A stretch of 64,000 nt of DNA, taken from positions 426,948 to 490,947 of the forward strand of contig NZ_SMBO01000006.1 of the NCBI RefSeq assembly GCF_004342985.1, written 5' to 3'. The notes beneath the pieces are model-generated. The model saw only the letters and a list, made by a program, of their open reading frames with translations. It was not told the origin of the DNA and made no database searches. Positions 25,444 through 33,305 of this stretch are shown in pieces; within the stretch, counting starts at the first letter, position 1, and the number at the start of each line of letters is the position of its first letter. Source of the stretch: Novosphingobium sp. PhB57 (GTDB lineage: Bacteria > Pseudomonadota > Alphaproteobacteria > Sphingomonadales > Sphingomonadaceae). A program made the translations under genes and the position numbers.

Positions 25444-25881
25444 GTGATCAAGCGGATCGTGATCGGCCTTGTCGCGCTGATCGCCGGCACCGGTGTCGGC
25501 ATTGGCGGCGCCTATGCGGCCCGGCATTTCCTGCCGCAGGTCATGCCCGACCTTGGCCCTGTCCGGGTCGAGACCGAATTCGTGCCCACGGGCACCATCC
25601 TTGCCCCGCTGACTTTCCCGGATGGCCGCCTGTCGGGCTACGTCTCGTTCGAGTGCCAGATCGAAGTCGACAAGGGCAAGGCCGAGGATGTGACCGGCCA
25701 GCTGCCGCTGCTGCTCAACGCCGTGAACATGCGCACGTATCGCACGCCGCTGGCCAGCGGGCCGGACGGCATGATCCCCGGCGTGGAGGCCTTCCGCCGG
25801 GTGGTGATGGACGCCGCCGTGGAAGTCTACGGCAAGGATCTCGTCCACCGCGTGGTGGTCACGCAGGCCTCGCCGGTCTGA
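25444..25881 (+). CDS. fliL: FliL-like membrane protein
   Basis: The 145-residue protein has one N-terminal membrane helix (IVIGLVALIAGTGVGIGGAY) and a periplasmic domain. The architecture, size and position after motB fit FliL, which encircles the MotAB stator and supports torque. Direct motif evidence is weak. The domain contains PLTFPDGRLSGYVSFECQIE and a helix before VYGKDLVHRVVVTQ, both in the pattern of FliL's stomatin-like fold. The start is GTG with GGAG upstream. Confidence 0.55.
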   Translation: MIKRIVIGLVALIAGTGVGIGGAYAARHFLPQVMPDLGPVRVETEFVPTGTILAPLTFPDGRLSGYVSFECQIEVDKGKAEDVTGQLPLLLNAVNMRTYRTPLASGPDGMIPGVEAFRRVVMDAAVEVYGKDLVHRVVVTQASPV

Positions 25882-25904
25882 GCGGGGCGGGGGAGAAAGA
25901 CGCG

Positions 25905-26555
25905 ATGCCCTTGTCATCGTCCGCCATGCCGCAGCCTGCGGGGGCCGTCCCGTCATCGTCGCCGGTGCCGCCGCGCGTTGCGCGCGGGCCGCGGGTCACG
26001 ACGATCCTGCTCATCGGCAAGCTCGCCAGCCATTCGGGCGAGACGATCTGCCGCATCCGCAACATCTCGGACAACGGCTTCATGGCCGAAGTCCACGGTG
26101 CTTTCGCCGTGGACCAGAAGGTCGAGGCGACGCTGAAGGCCGGAGACGTGCTGCGCGGCAAAGTGCGCTGGTCGCTCAACGGCCGGATCGGCGTGGAGTT
26201 CGACGCGCCGGTCGACGTCGCGGGACTGCTGGGCCATGTCGCCAATCGCATCGGTCCCGAGGGCATTGCGCGCGGGCCGCGCTTCGACGTCGATTGCGGC
26301 GCCGAGCTGCTGGCTGCGCACCAGCGCCACGACGTCCGCCTGATCGACCTTTCGCAGGGAGGCGCACGCCTGGTCGCGGAAGTGCAGATCGCGCGCGACA
26401 GCATCGTCAGGCTCACTCTTCCGGGCCTGGGCGAACGCGAAGCCGCGGTGCGCTGGGTGGGAGAGGGCGCCTATGGCCTCTCTTTCCTGGAACCCTTGCC
26501 CTTTGCGGACTTCGGCCCCTGGCTGATGAACCGCGTGCTGCGCTACGGCGCCTGA
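25905..26555 (+). CDS. Tandem PilZ-domain c-di-GMP receptor-like protein
   Basis: A 216-residue protein with two PilZ-like halves. The first has RIRNISDNGFMAEV (N-x-S-x-x-G) after basic residues, and the second has RHDVRLIDLSQGGARLVAEV with RxxxR and DxSxxG close together. PilZ proteins bind cyclic di-GMP; YcgR-type members slow the flagellar motor. The first half lacks a perfect RxxxR, so only one half may bind ligand. ATG 25905 follows GGGAGA. It is the last plus-strand gene of this stretch, and its location beside motor genes suggests motor control. Confidence 0.78.
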   Translation: MPLSSSAMPQPAGAVPSSSPVPPRVARGPRVTTILLIGKLASHSGETICRIRNISDNGFMAEVHGAFAVDQKVEATLKAGDVLRGKVRWSLNGRIGVEFDAPVDVAGLLGHVANRIGPEGIARGPRFDVDCGAELLAAHQRHDVRLIDLSQGGARLVAEVQIARDSIVRLTLPGLGEREAAVRWVGEGAYGLSFLEPLPFADFGPWLMNRVLRYGA

Positions 26556-26560
26556 TGACA

Positions 26561-26598
26561 AAAGGGGCGCGGCAGGCCTGATCCTGCCGCGCCCCCTT
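26561..26598. terminator. Bidirectional terminator between PilZ gene and fliP
   Basis: A 13-bp perfect stem (26564-26576 and 26583-26595) is flanked by AAA on the left and TT on the right. It separates convergent transcripts. Confidence 0.8.
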
Positions 26599-26624
26599 CA
26601 GGCGAACCGGATGGCGAAGGGCCG

Positions 26625-27368
26625 CTACCCGGGCACCCCGAAACTCTTCACCAGCGACCCGGCGATCAGCGCCCAGCCGTCCACCAGCACGAAGAAGATG
26701 ATCTTCATCGGCAGCGAGATCGTCGCGGGGGGCAGCATCATCATGCCCATGGCCATGAGCACGGCGGCCACTGCCAGGTCGATCACCAGGAACGGCAGCA
26801 GCAGCAGGAAGCCGATCTCGAAAGCGCGGCGCAGTTCGGAGATCATGAAAGCGGGCATCAGCGTCGTCATCGGCAGATCCGCGCGCGAAGCTGGCACTTT
26901 GCCGGAGAGCTGGACGAACAGCTTCACGTCGTCGTCCCGGACCTGCTTGAGCATGAAAGTGTGGAACGGCTTGCTGGCACGTTCCAGCGCCTGGGTCTCG
27001 TTGATGCGGCCCTGGTTGTAGGGGACCATGCCCTCTTTCCAGGCTGCATCGAACGTCGGGGCCATGACGAAGAACGACAGGAACAGCGCCAGGCTGATGA
27101 TGACCGGGTTAGGCGGCACGCCCTGGGCGCCAAGGCCCGAGCGCAGCAGCGAAAGGGCAACGATGATGCGCGTGAACGAGGTGACCGTCATCAGGATGCC
27201 GGGCGCCAGGCTCAGCACCGTCATCAGCAGGACGAGCTGGATCACCCTTCCGGACATCGCGCCTTCGCCAAGGGCGCCGGCGGCCTTCTGGGCCATGGCG
27301 GCTTCGGGCAACACGGCAAGAATTGCCGCCCCGCACAGCGCGGCGGCAATGGCATAGCGTTTATGCAT
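26625..27368 (-). CDS. fliP: Flagellar export gate protein FliP
   Basis: This 247-residue protein has a cleavable signal peptide (ending AMAQ), then VLLMTVLSLAPGILMTVTSF, FTRIIVALSLLRSGLG and the family region GWALIAGSLVKSF. FliP5FliQ4FliR1 makes the core of the type III export gate. It is the third gene of fliN-fliO-fliP; its start overlaps the fliO end by eight bases. Confidence 0.96.
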   Translation of the reverse strand: MHKRYAIAAALCGAAILAVLPEAAMAQKAAGALGEGAMSGRVIQLVLLMTVLSLAPGILMTVTSFTRIIVALSLLRSGLGAQGVPPNPVIISLALFLSFFVMAPTFDAAWKEGMVPYNQGRINETQALERASKPFHTFMLKQVRDDDVKLFVQLSGKVPASRADLPMTTLMPAFMISELRRAFEIGFLLLLPFLVIDLAVAAVLMAMGMMMLPPATISLPMKIIFFVLVDGWALIAGSLVKSFGVPG

Positions 27369-27702
27369 CGACAGGGGCTTTCGGTGTACTTTTCGGGGAG
27401 ACCGGGCCGATGCACGGCGCGGAATCGAGCATGACGACGCCTTCGGGCGAGATCAGCAGGCTGATCTCGCGGTAATCGCGGCGGATGAGGACGACCGAGC
27501 GGCGGGGATCGATGGCAAGGCGCTCGATCAGTTCCAGCCGGCGATCGGGACGAGCCTGGCCCATGCCGGCAAAAAGCTGGCCGTTCAGCCACTTCTGCGG
27601 CAGTTTCAGGTCATAGCGGCGCACCACCCAGAGCGCGCCGACCAGCATGCCGAGCACCACGCCCAATGCGCCGATGGTGCGCAGCAGAGAGAGAAAATCC
27701 AT
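27361..27702 (-). CDS. fliO: Flagellar assembly protein FliO
   Basis: A 113-residue protein with one N-terminal membrane helix (TIGALGVVLGMLVGALWVV) and a small cytoplasmic beta-rich domain (ERLAIDPRRSVVLIRRDYRE). FliO helps FliP oligomerise. Position between fliN and fliP supports the call. Confidence 0.85.
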   Translation of the reverse strand: MDFLSLLRTIGALGVVLGMLVGALWVVRRYDLKLPQKWLNGQLFAGMGQARPDRRLELIERLAIDPRRSVVLIRRDYREISLLISPEGVVMLDSAPCIGPVSPKSTPKAPVDA

Positions 27703-27706
27703 CCTC

Positions 27707-27940
27707 TCAGCGCTCGCGTTCGACGACCTTGGTGATCTCCAGCGACATCACCTCGCCGTTCACCAGGATCTTGCCTTCTGCCACCAGCTGGTCGTTCACA
27801 TAGACGCGGGTGGGATCGTTGTGCCCGCAATCGAGCGGGATCATTGCGCCGCGGCTCATCTTGAGAACCTGCCGGATGGGGATGCTGGTCGATCCGAGTA
27901 CGATCGACATGTCGATGGGAATGCCTTCGAGAACGGACAT
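27707..27940 (-). CDS. fliN: Short FliN, C-ring SpoA-domain protein
   Basis: At 77 residues this is little more than one SpoA domain: IPIDMSIVLGSTSIPIRQVL, RVYVNDQLVAEGKILVNGEV, and ITKVVER. FliN forms the base of the flagellar C ring and binds FliH at the export site. A longer FliN is encoded at 43746-44111, so the cell has at least two. It leads fliN-fliO-fliP, with two TCCTATAA boxes 23 and 37 bases upstream. Confidence 0.9.
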   Translation of the reverse strand: MSVLEGIPIDMSIVLGSTSIPIRQVLKMSRGAMIPLDCGHNDPTRVYVNDQLVAEGKILVNGEVMSLEITKVVERER

Positions 27941-27963
27941 GACGCGTCTCCTTTCAAGCCTGC

Positions 27964-28017
27964 TTATAGGAATTATTTTATAGGAGCATGCCGCCGCTAG
28001 GCAAAAAATGCCTATAA
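27964..28017. promoter_or_regulatory. Divergent TCCTATAA boxes between fliN and flgC
   Basis: Two exact minus-strand TCCTATAA boxes (27964-27971 and 27978-27985) face fliN. A plus-strand CCTATAA (28011-28017) faces flgC, ending 41 bases before its ATG. The 113-base gap therefore serves both operons. Direction of the boxes follows the genes here. Confidence 0.65.
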
Positions 28018-28058
28018 GGATGCTGACTGCCGCAAGGGGCAGGGCAGGAGCTGTGTTG

Positions 28059-28466
28059 ATGGAACTTCAGAACTCGATCGGCGTCTCGGCATCGGGCCTT
28101 CGCGCCCAGTCGCTGAGAATGCGCGTGATCGCGGAAAACCTGGCGAACTCGGATTCCGTGGCGAAGACGCCCGATGCCGATCCCTATCGCCGCCGGGTCG
28201 CCACCTTCACTGCCGAAGTCGACCGTGCCAGCGGTGCCACCCAGGTCGCCGTCAAGTCGATCGAAGGCGACAAGAGCCAGTTCGGGCGCGTCTACCAGCC
28301 GGGTAGCCCGGCCGCCGACGCGCAGGGCTATGTCAGCCAGCCCAACGTCAACCCGCTGATCGAGGCTGCCGACATGAAGGCGGCGCAGCGGTCCTACGAA
28401 GCCAACCTCAATGCGATCGAATCCGCGCGCGGCATGACCATGCGCACTATCGACCTGCTCAAGTAA
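28059..28466 (+). CDS. flgC: Flagellar proximal rod protein FlgC
   Basis: This 135-residue rod protein shows the signature NSIGVSASGLRAQSLRMRVI and AENLANSDSV at the N-terminus and NPLIEAADMKAAQRSYEANL at the C-terminus. It builds the proximal rod with FlgB and FlgF. ATG 28059 is chosen because AGGAG lies eight bases upstream; a GTG at 28053 is too close. It leads flgC-fliE-fliQ-fliR-flhB, while flgB is far away at 36602. Confidence 0.94.
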   Translation: MELQNSIGVSASGLRAQSLRMRVIAENLANSDSVAKTPDADPYRRRVATFTAEVDRASGATQVAVKSIEGDKSQFGRVYQPGSPAADAQGYVSQPNVNPLIEAADMKAAQRSYEANLNAIESARGMTMRTIDLLK

Positions 28467-28477
28467 GGAACATCTCC

Positions 28478-28837
28478 ATGGCAATCGGAGCACTCGACGC
28501 CGCGGCCGCCTATGGCCGCGCGATGAAGACGGCTGGGCCGTCGGTCGGTGGTAGCGGGGGCGGCCTCGCCGGCCTCGGCGACATGGCCGGAGGCCTGTCC
28601 GGCGCGGTATCCGGCGCGGGCGGCAACTTCGGCACCATGGTGGAATCCATGGTGACCGACGCCTCGTCCTCGCTGCGCACCGCCGAAGCCGAAAGCGCCA
28701 AGCAAGTGGCCGGCAAGGGCGACCTGATCGACGTCGTCACCGCCATCGGCGCAGCGGAAAGCGCGCTCGACACCGTGGTGGCCGTGCGCGACCGCGTGGT
28801 CAGCGCCTATTCCGACATCATGCGGATGCAGATCTAG
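28478..28837 (+). CDS. fliE: Flagellar hook-basal body protein FliE
   Basis: This is a 119-residue protein with a Gly-rich N-terminal half and a conserved C-terminal helix pair (VVTAIGAAESALDTVVAVRD, then SDIMRMQI). FliE links the MS ring to the rod and is the first export substrate. It follows flgC by 11 bases. Confidence 0.9.
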   Translation: MAIGALDAAAAYGRAMKTAGPSVGGSGGGLAGLGDMAGGLSGAVSGAGGNFGTMVESMVTDASSSLRTAEAESAKQVAGKGDLIDVVTAIGAAESALDTVVAVRDRVVSAYSDIMRMQI

Positions 28838-28887
28838 ACGACCGCGCAGTGGCGGGGCCGGCCGGGACGGAATCCCGGCCTGCAACC

Positions 28888-28926
28888 GCCACATCCTGCC
28901 GCCACATCCTGCAAACGCCACATCCT
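28888..28926. repeat. Three copies of GCCACATCCT before fliQ
   Basis: GCCACATCCT occurs at 28888, 28901 and 28917 between fliE and fliQ, just after a small GCCGGGA/TCCCGGC hairpin (28861-28879). The gap is 113 bases inside an otherwise tight operon. The repeats may be slippage or a protein site; no function is known. Confidence 0.55.
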
Positions 28927-28950
28927 TCCACCGAAAGACAGACGGCAGTC

Positions 28951-29214
28951 ATGACCTCACCCGAAGCCATCGAGATCGCGCGCGCGGCGCTGGTGCTGGT
29001 GCTGACCATCGCCGGTCCCATGCTGATCGCCGCGCTGATCGTCGGCGTCGCCATCGGCCTGCTTCAGGCCCTTACCCAGGTGCAGGAAATGACCCTGACT
29101 TTCGTGCCCAAGATCCTGGTCCTGGGCGTGGTCATGCTGGTTTCGCTGCCCATGATCGGCCATGCCCTCGGCGCCTTCATGGACCGCATCGCCGACGCCA
29201 TCGTCACTGGCTGA
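28951..29214 (+). CDS. fliQ: Flagellar export gate protein FliQ
   Basis: The 87-residue product has two membrane helices (ALVLVLTIAGPMLIAALIVG and ILVLGVVMLVSLPMIGHAL) joined by the family loop LLQALTQVQEMTLTFVPK. It is part of the FliPQR export gate. ATG 28951 begins at the family start. Confidence 0.94.
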   Translation: MTSPEAIEIARAALVLVLTIAGPMLIAALIVGVAIGLLQALTQVQEMTLTFVPKILVLGVVMLVSLPMIGHALGAFMDRIADAIVTG

Positions 29215-29218
29215 CACC

Positions 29219-30004
29219 ATGGCCGGCGCATCCCTCGACATGGTGACCCTGGCGGCGCTGCCGATCGATGCGGCGACGTTCCTGATCCTGTTCTGCCGGG
29301 TGGGTGCGGTGATCATGCTGCTGCCGGCCTTCTCCGAAGATTCGGTGCCGCCGCAGATCCGGCTGGTGATGTCGCTGGGCTTCACGGTCGGCCTTTACGG
29401 CATGCTCCAGGGCCAGGTCGCGCCGGCGGTGAAGTCGGACGTTTCGCTGCCGCTCCTGGTGATCGGCGAAGTGCTGGTGGGCATCGCGATGGGCATGATC
29501 GTGAAGATCCTGTTCAGCGCGGCCGCCGTCGCCGGATCGATTGCCAGCCTGCAGGTCGGCCTGGCCTCCGCGCTCGTGGCCGACCCCTCGATGGGCGGGC
29601 AGTCTCCGCTGCTCTCGCGCCTGTTCGGGATCGCGGCGGTGATCGTCTGCATGAGCCTGGGCGTCCACCACTTGTGGATCGCCTCGATCTTCCAGTCCTA
29701 TTCGGTGTTCCCGGTAGGCGGACTGCCGCCCGCCGCGCAGTTCGCCGATCTTGCGGTGAAAGTCACCGGCCAGTCGCTGGCGCTGGGCGTCAGCCTGGCC
29801 GCGCCGCTGATCCTCTATGGCGCGCTGTTCAACGTCGGCCTCGGCCTGGCCGCCCGCGTGGCGCCGTCGATCCAGGTCTTCTTCATCACCCAGCCCCTCA
29901 ACCTGCTGCTCGGCATCTCTTTGCTGGCGATGACTCTCGGCACGATGCTGACGGCCTTCGCGAACGCCATGGGTGCCTTCATGCAGAACGGATGGAGCCT
30001 CTAG
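29219..30004 (+). CDS. fliR: Flagellar export gate protein FliR
   Basis: A 262-residue membrane protein with about six hydrophobic segments and family features such as RVGAVIMLLPAFSEDSVPPQ and the late stretch PLNLLLGISLLAMTLGTML. It completes the FliPQR gate. It starts four bases after fliQ and precedes flhB by four. Confidence 0.93.
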   Translation: MAGASLDMVTLAALPIDAATFLILFCRVGAVIMLLPAFSEDSVPPQIRLVMSLGFTVGLYGMLQGQVAPAVKSDVSLPLLVIGEVLVGIAMGMIVKILFSAAAVAGSIASLQVGLASALVADPSMGGQSPLLSRLFGIAAVIVCMSLGVHHLWIASIFQSYSVFPVGGLPPAAQFADLAVKVTGQSLALGVSLAAPLILYGALFNVGLGLAARVAPSIQVFFITQPLNLLLGISLLAMTLGTMLTAFANAMGAFMQNGWSL

Positions 30005-30008
30005 CGCC

Positions 30009-31103
30009 ATGGCCGAGAGCGACAAGGACCAGCGGACTCACGAGCCGACCCAGAAGAAGCTCGACGATGCCCGCAAGCGCGGCGAAGTGGCGATGGCGCC
30101 GGAAGTGCGCCACGCCACGATGATGGCCGGCGCGCTGATCGTCACGGGCTGGGTCGGCATTTCCGCGATCCGCCATCTCGGCATGATGTTGACCCGCCTC
30201 TGGGGCAGCGCCGAGGACTATCCGCTCGATCCCGATGGCGCGCAGAACCTGATGACCGGGGTGGCGCGCCATTTCATGCTCTCGATGCTGCCGGTGTTCG
30301 GCGTGCTGTTCGCCTGCGCGGTGGCCACGATGTTCCTTCAGGGTCGCGCCACGCTGAGCTGGTCGCGCCTGAAGCCGAAGTGGTCCAAGCTCAACCCGGC
30401 CAGCGGGATGAAGCGCATCTTCGGCATGCGTGCGCTGGTGGAATTCGGCAAGACCCTGGCCAAGTTCAGCGCCATCGGCCTGGTGGTCTTCCTGGTGCTG
30501 AAGCCGCGCGTGACCGGGTTGGACCAGTTGGTCGGCTTCGCGCCGGGCGCGATCGGCGCCGCGGCGGGAACGCTGGCATACGAGGCGATCCGCGCAGTGC
30601 TGATGCTGGTCATGGCCCTGGCCCTGTTCGACTTCATCTATCAGCGCCGCGCCTTCATGAAGCGCATGATGATGACCTTCCAGGAAGTGAAGGACGAGCA
30701 CAAGCAGAGCGACGGCGATCCCAAGATCAAGGCCAAGATCCGTCAGATCCAGATGCAGCGTTCGCGCAAACGCATGATGGCCGCGGTGCCAGAGGCGAGC
30801 GTCATCATCACCAATCCGACGCACTACGCCATCGCGCTGAAGTACGACCACGGCGCCATGGCCGCGCCGGTGGTGGTGGCCAAGGGCGTGGACGCCATTG
30901 CCCTGCGCATCCGCGAGATCGCCACCGAATCCAGGGTGCCGATCGTCGAGAGCCCGCCGCTCGCCCGCGCGCTTTACGCCGCCGTCGACATCGACCGGCC
31001 GATCCCGATCGAGCACTACGCCGCCGTGGCCGAGATCATCGGCTACGTCATGCGCCTGGCGCGCACGGGCAGCGGCGCCGGTGCGGCCCGGAAATACCCG
31101 TGA
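30009..31103 (+). CDS. flhB: Flagellar export switch protein FlhB
   Basis: This 364-residue protein has the N-terminal signature EPTQKKLDDARKRGEVAMAP, four membrane helices, and a cytoplasmic domain with the autocleavage site NPTH (VIITNPTHYAIALKYD). Cleavage between Asn and Pro switches export from rod/hook to filament substrates. It is the last gene before the flgI unit. Confidence 0.96.
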   Translation: MAESDKDQRTHEPTQKKLDDARKRGEVAMAPEVRHATMMAGALIVTGWVGISAIRHLGMMLTRLWGSAEDYPLDPDGAQNLMTGVARHFMLSMLPVFGVLFACAVATMFLQGRATLSWSRLKPKWSKLNPASGMKRIFGMRALVEFGKTLAKFSAIGLVVFLVLKPRVTGLDQLVGFAPGAIGAAAGTLAYEAIRAVLMLVMALALFDFIYQRRAFMKRMMMTFQEVKDEHKQSDGDPKIKAKIRQIQMQRSRKRMMAAVPEASVIITNPTHYAIALKYDHGAMAAPVVVAKGVDAIALRIREIATESRVPIVESPPLARALYAAVDIDRPIPIEHYAAVAEIIGYVMRLARTGSGAGAARKYP

Positions 31104-31140
31104 AAATCCCTGCCGCAGCCGCCGCCAGCCGCCTCTTTCT

Positions 31141-31148
31141 TCCTATAA
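31141..31148 (+). promoter_or_regulatory. TCCTATAA box immediately before flgI
   Basis: TCCTATAAGGACAGTGATG places an exact box only eight bases before the flgI ATG. The AAGGA beside it is the ribosome site. A promoter here would leave almost no leader, so this copy may instead be an operator or chance. Confidence 0.4.
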
Positions 31149-31156
31149 GGACAGTG

Positions 31157-32293
31157 ATGCCCAAGCCTTTCAAATCGAGGATGCAAGGTCCGCGTCTCGC
31201 CATGATGGCAGGCCTGGTGGCACTTGCTTCGGCGCTGGCGCCCACGGCGGCTTTCGCCGGGCCCCAGCCGCGCATCAAGGACATCGTCGATGTCGAGAAC
31301 GTGCGGTCGAACCAGTTGGTCGGCTACGGTCTCGTCGTCGGCCTCCAGGGCACCGGCGACCGCATCCGCAACGTTCCCTTCACCGAAGAGACCTTGCAGG
31401 CCATGCTGGAGCGCATGGGCGTGAACATTCGCGGCACGCAGATGCTGACGCAGAACGTGGCCGCCGTGACGGTGACCGCGACCATGCCGGCCTTCGCCCG
31501 CGCGGGCTCCACCATCGACGTGCAGGTCTCCGCGCTCGGCGATTCCACCAGCCTGCAGGGCGGCATCCTGCTGGTCTCCTCCCTCCGCGCGCTCGATGGC
31601 GAGATCTACGCCGTGGCGCAGGGCCCGGTCGCGGTATCCGGCTTCAAGGCGCAGGGCGCGGCGGCCAAGCTCAGCCGCGGCGTAATGACCACCGCGCGCA
31701 TCGCCGGCGGCGCCATCGTCGAGCGCGAGGTTCCCTATGACTTGCGCTCCGCCCAGACGCTGAAACTGGCGCTGAAGAATCCCGATTTCACCACCGCCCG
31801 CCAGATCGCCGCGACCATCAATCGCGAGGCGCCCGGCGCCGCCCAGGTGCTCGACCCCGGCACCGTGGAGATCAACCCGGCCGGCGGCTCGGTGATCGAT
31901 CTCATCACCCGTGTCGAGAACCTGCCGGTACAAGTGGACCAGCCCGCGCGCATCGTCATCAACGAAGCCGCCGGCACCGTGGTCATGGGCGCGGACGTGC
32001 GCGTCAGCCCCGTTGCCATCGCGCAGGGCGGGCTGACCATCAGCGTCACCGAGACGCCGATCGTCTCGCAGCCCGCGCCGTTCTCCAGCGGCCAGACCAC
32101 CGTGGTGCCGCGCACCAACGTCCAGGCGGACGACGGCAGCGGCGCCTCGCTGGCAGTGCTGAACGGCGGCACTTCGCTCCAGACCCTGGTTGCCGGGCTC
32201 AATGCCCTGGGCGTCAGCCCGCGCGACCTCATCACCATCCTGCAGGCGCTGCGCACGGCGGGCGCGCTGCAGGCCGAAATAGCGGTACAGTAA
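31157..32293 (+). CDS. flgI: Flagellar P-ring protein FlgI
   Basis: A 378-residue periplasmic protein with a Sec signal peptide (hydrophobic LAMMAGLVALASALAPTAAF, cleavage near AFA-GP). The mature start RIKDIVDVENVRSNQLVGYG and LVVGLQGTGD are family hallmarks; the C-terminus has GGTSLQTLVAGLNALGVSPR. It forms the bearing in the peptidoglycan layer. Its usual partners flgH and flgA are not in this window. Confidence 0.96.
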   Translation: MPKPFKSRMQGPRLAMMAGLVALASALAPTAAFAGPQPRIKDIVDVENVRSNQLVGYGLVVGLQGTGDRIRNVPFTEETLQAMLERMGVNIRGTQMLTQNVAAVTVTATMPAFARAGSTIDVQVSALGDSTSLQGGILLVSSLRALDGEIYAVAQGPVAVSGFKAQGAAAKLSRGVMTTARIAGGAIVEREVPYDLRSAQTLKLALKNPDFTTARQIAATINREAPGAAQVLDPGTVEINPAGGSVIDLITRVENLPVQVDQPARIVINEAAGTVVMGADVRVSPVAIAQGGLTISVTETPIVSQPAPFSSGQTTVVPRTNVQADDGSGASLAVLNGGTSLQTLVAGLNALGVSPRDLITILQALRTAGALQAEIAVQ

Positions 32294-32295
32294 AG

Positions 32296-32595
32296 ATGGC
32301 AGATCCGATTCTTGCTTCGCTTCCTTCCCATCCCGCGGTCCAGACGCCGGATCGCAGCCCCGCCAAAGTGGCGCGCGATTTCGAAGGCGTCTTCGCAGGG
32401 CAGATCACCAAGATCATGCTGGAGACCGTCGAGCAGGGCGAGGATTTCAACGGCGGCCACGGCGAGGAAATGTTCCGCGGTGTCCTGGCCGAGCAGATCG
32501 GCACCCAGATCGCCAAGGGCAAGGGCTTGGGCATCGCCTCGGCCGTGGAAGCGCAGATCATCCGTTTGCAGGGAGGCAATGGCCATGCCCAATGA
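32296..32595 (+). CDS. flgJ: FlgJ rod-binding domain protein
   Basis: The 99-residue protein equals only the N-terminal rod-cap domain of FlgJ (ARDFEGVFAGQITKIMLETV, GGHGEEMFRGVLAEQIG). The muramidase half found in enteric FlgJ is absent, as usual in alphaproteobacteria, and a separate transglycosylase gene lies at 8825. It starts two bases after flgI and overlaps flgN. Confidence 0.88.
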   Translation: MADPILASLPSHPAVQTPDRSPAKVARDFEGVFAGQITKIMLETVEQGEDFNGGHGEEMFRGVLAEQIGTQIAKGKGLGIASAVEAQIIRLQGGNGHAQ

Positions 32596-33007
32596 GCTGA
32601 TCGAGATCATGACCTCGCTCTCGATGGTCATGCGCGAAGAGACCGAGCGTCTCGAAGGCCGCGAGCGCGCGCTCGAACTGGCTGAACTGGCGGCGGCGAA
32701 GACGCGGCTGGTGGGGTCGCTGGAAGAAGTCCTGGCGCGGCGCAACCGGCTCGACCCGGAATGGACCGAGCAGATGGACGACGAGACGCGCGAGCGCCTG
32801 GCCGAAGCCCTGGGCGAACTGCGCGCGGCCTCGCTGGTGAACTCGGCCCTGCTGGAGCGCCAGATCGAACTCTCGATGGAAATGATGGGCGCCATCGCCA
32901 ACGAGGCCAAGCGTCTCTCTGGCAACCGCACTTATACCTATGGTTCCAAAGGCGACATCGCGCGCCTCGACCTGACCACACCCATCTCGTTCAACAGCGA
33001 ATACTGA
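32585..33007 (+). CDS. flgN: FlgN-like export chaperone
   Basis: A 140-residue, strongly helical, charged protein whose length, position after flgI-flgJ and helical layout fit FlgN, the chaperone for FlgK and FlgL. The start at 32585 (MPNELIEIM) has GGGAGG eight bases upstream, better than ATG 32579 at two bases. It overlaps flgJ by 11 bases. Direct sequence signatures of FlgN are weak. Confidence 0.65.
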   Translation: MPNELIEIMTSLSMVMREETERLEGRERALELAELAAAKTRLVGSLEEVLARRNRLDPEWTEQMDDETRERLAEALGELRAASLVNSALLERQIELSMEMMGAIANEAKRLSGNRTYTYGSKGDIARLDLTTPISFNSEY

Positions 33008-33012
33008 CCGGC

Positions 33013-33053
33013 AAGGCCCGGCAGGGGACCAGCGGTCTCTCGCCGGGCTTTTC
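33013..33053 (+). terminator. Terminator after flgN
   Basis: AAGGCCCGGC (33013-33022) pairs with the arm at 33042-33051 (GCCGGGCTTT) and is followed by TTCC. It closes the flgC-to-flgN block. Confidence 0.75.
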
Positions 33054-33305
33054 CTGGAGTCAGGGCTGGAGCTTGTGCCAGCACCGGCGCGCAGGGCTGC
33101 CTTCCGGCCGCGCGGAAGCTGCGGCACGCGGCCTTCGCGGGAGGGAAGTTCCGGGGTATGGTTCCGACGGTCCAGAAAGCGCACGACCCTTCACGCGCTT
33201 CCATTGCGTTCCAACGAGAACGCTGCTTAGCAATCCCGGCCAAACACCTCTTATGCGGAATTCGGACCCGTCCCGTGCGACATCGCGGGCGGCGAGGCGC
33301 GCCGA
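33054..33305. other. Gap between flgN and EAL gene; nothing recognised
   Basis: About 250 bases between convergent genes. Beyond the flgN terminator I see no conserved reading frame, box or strong hairpin. Short open frames here lack ribosome sites and recognisable sequence. Confidence 0.6.
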
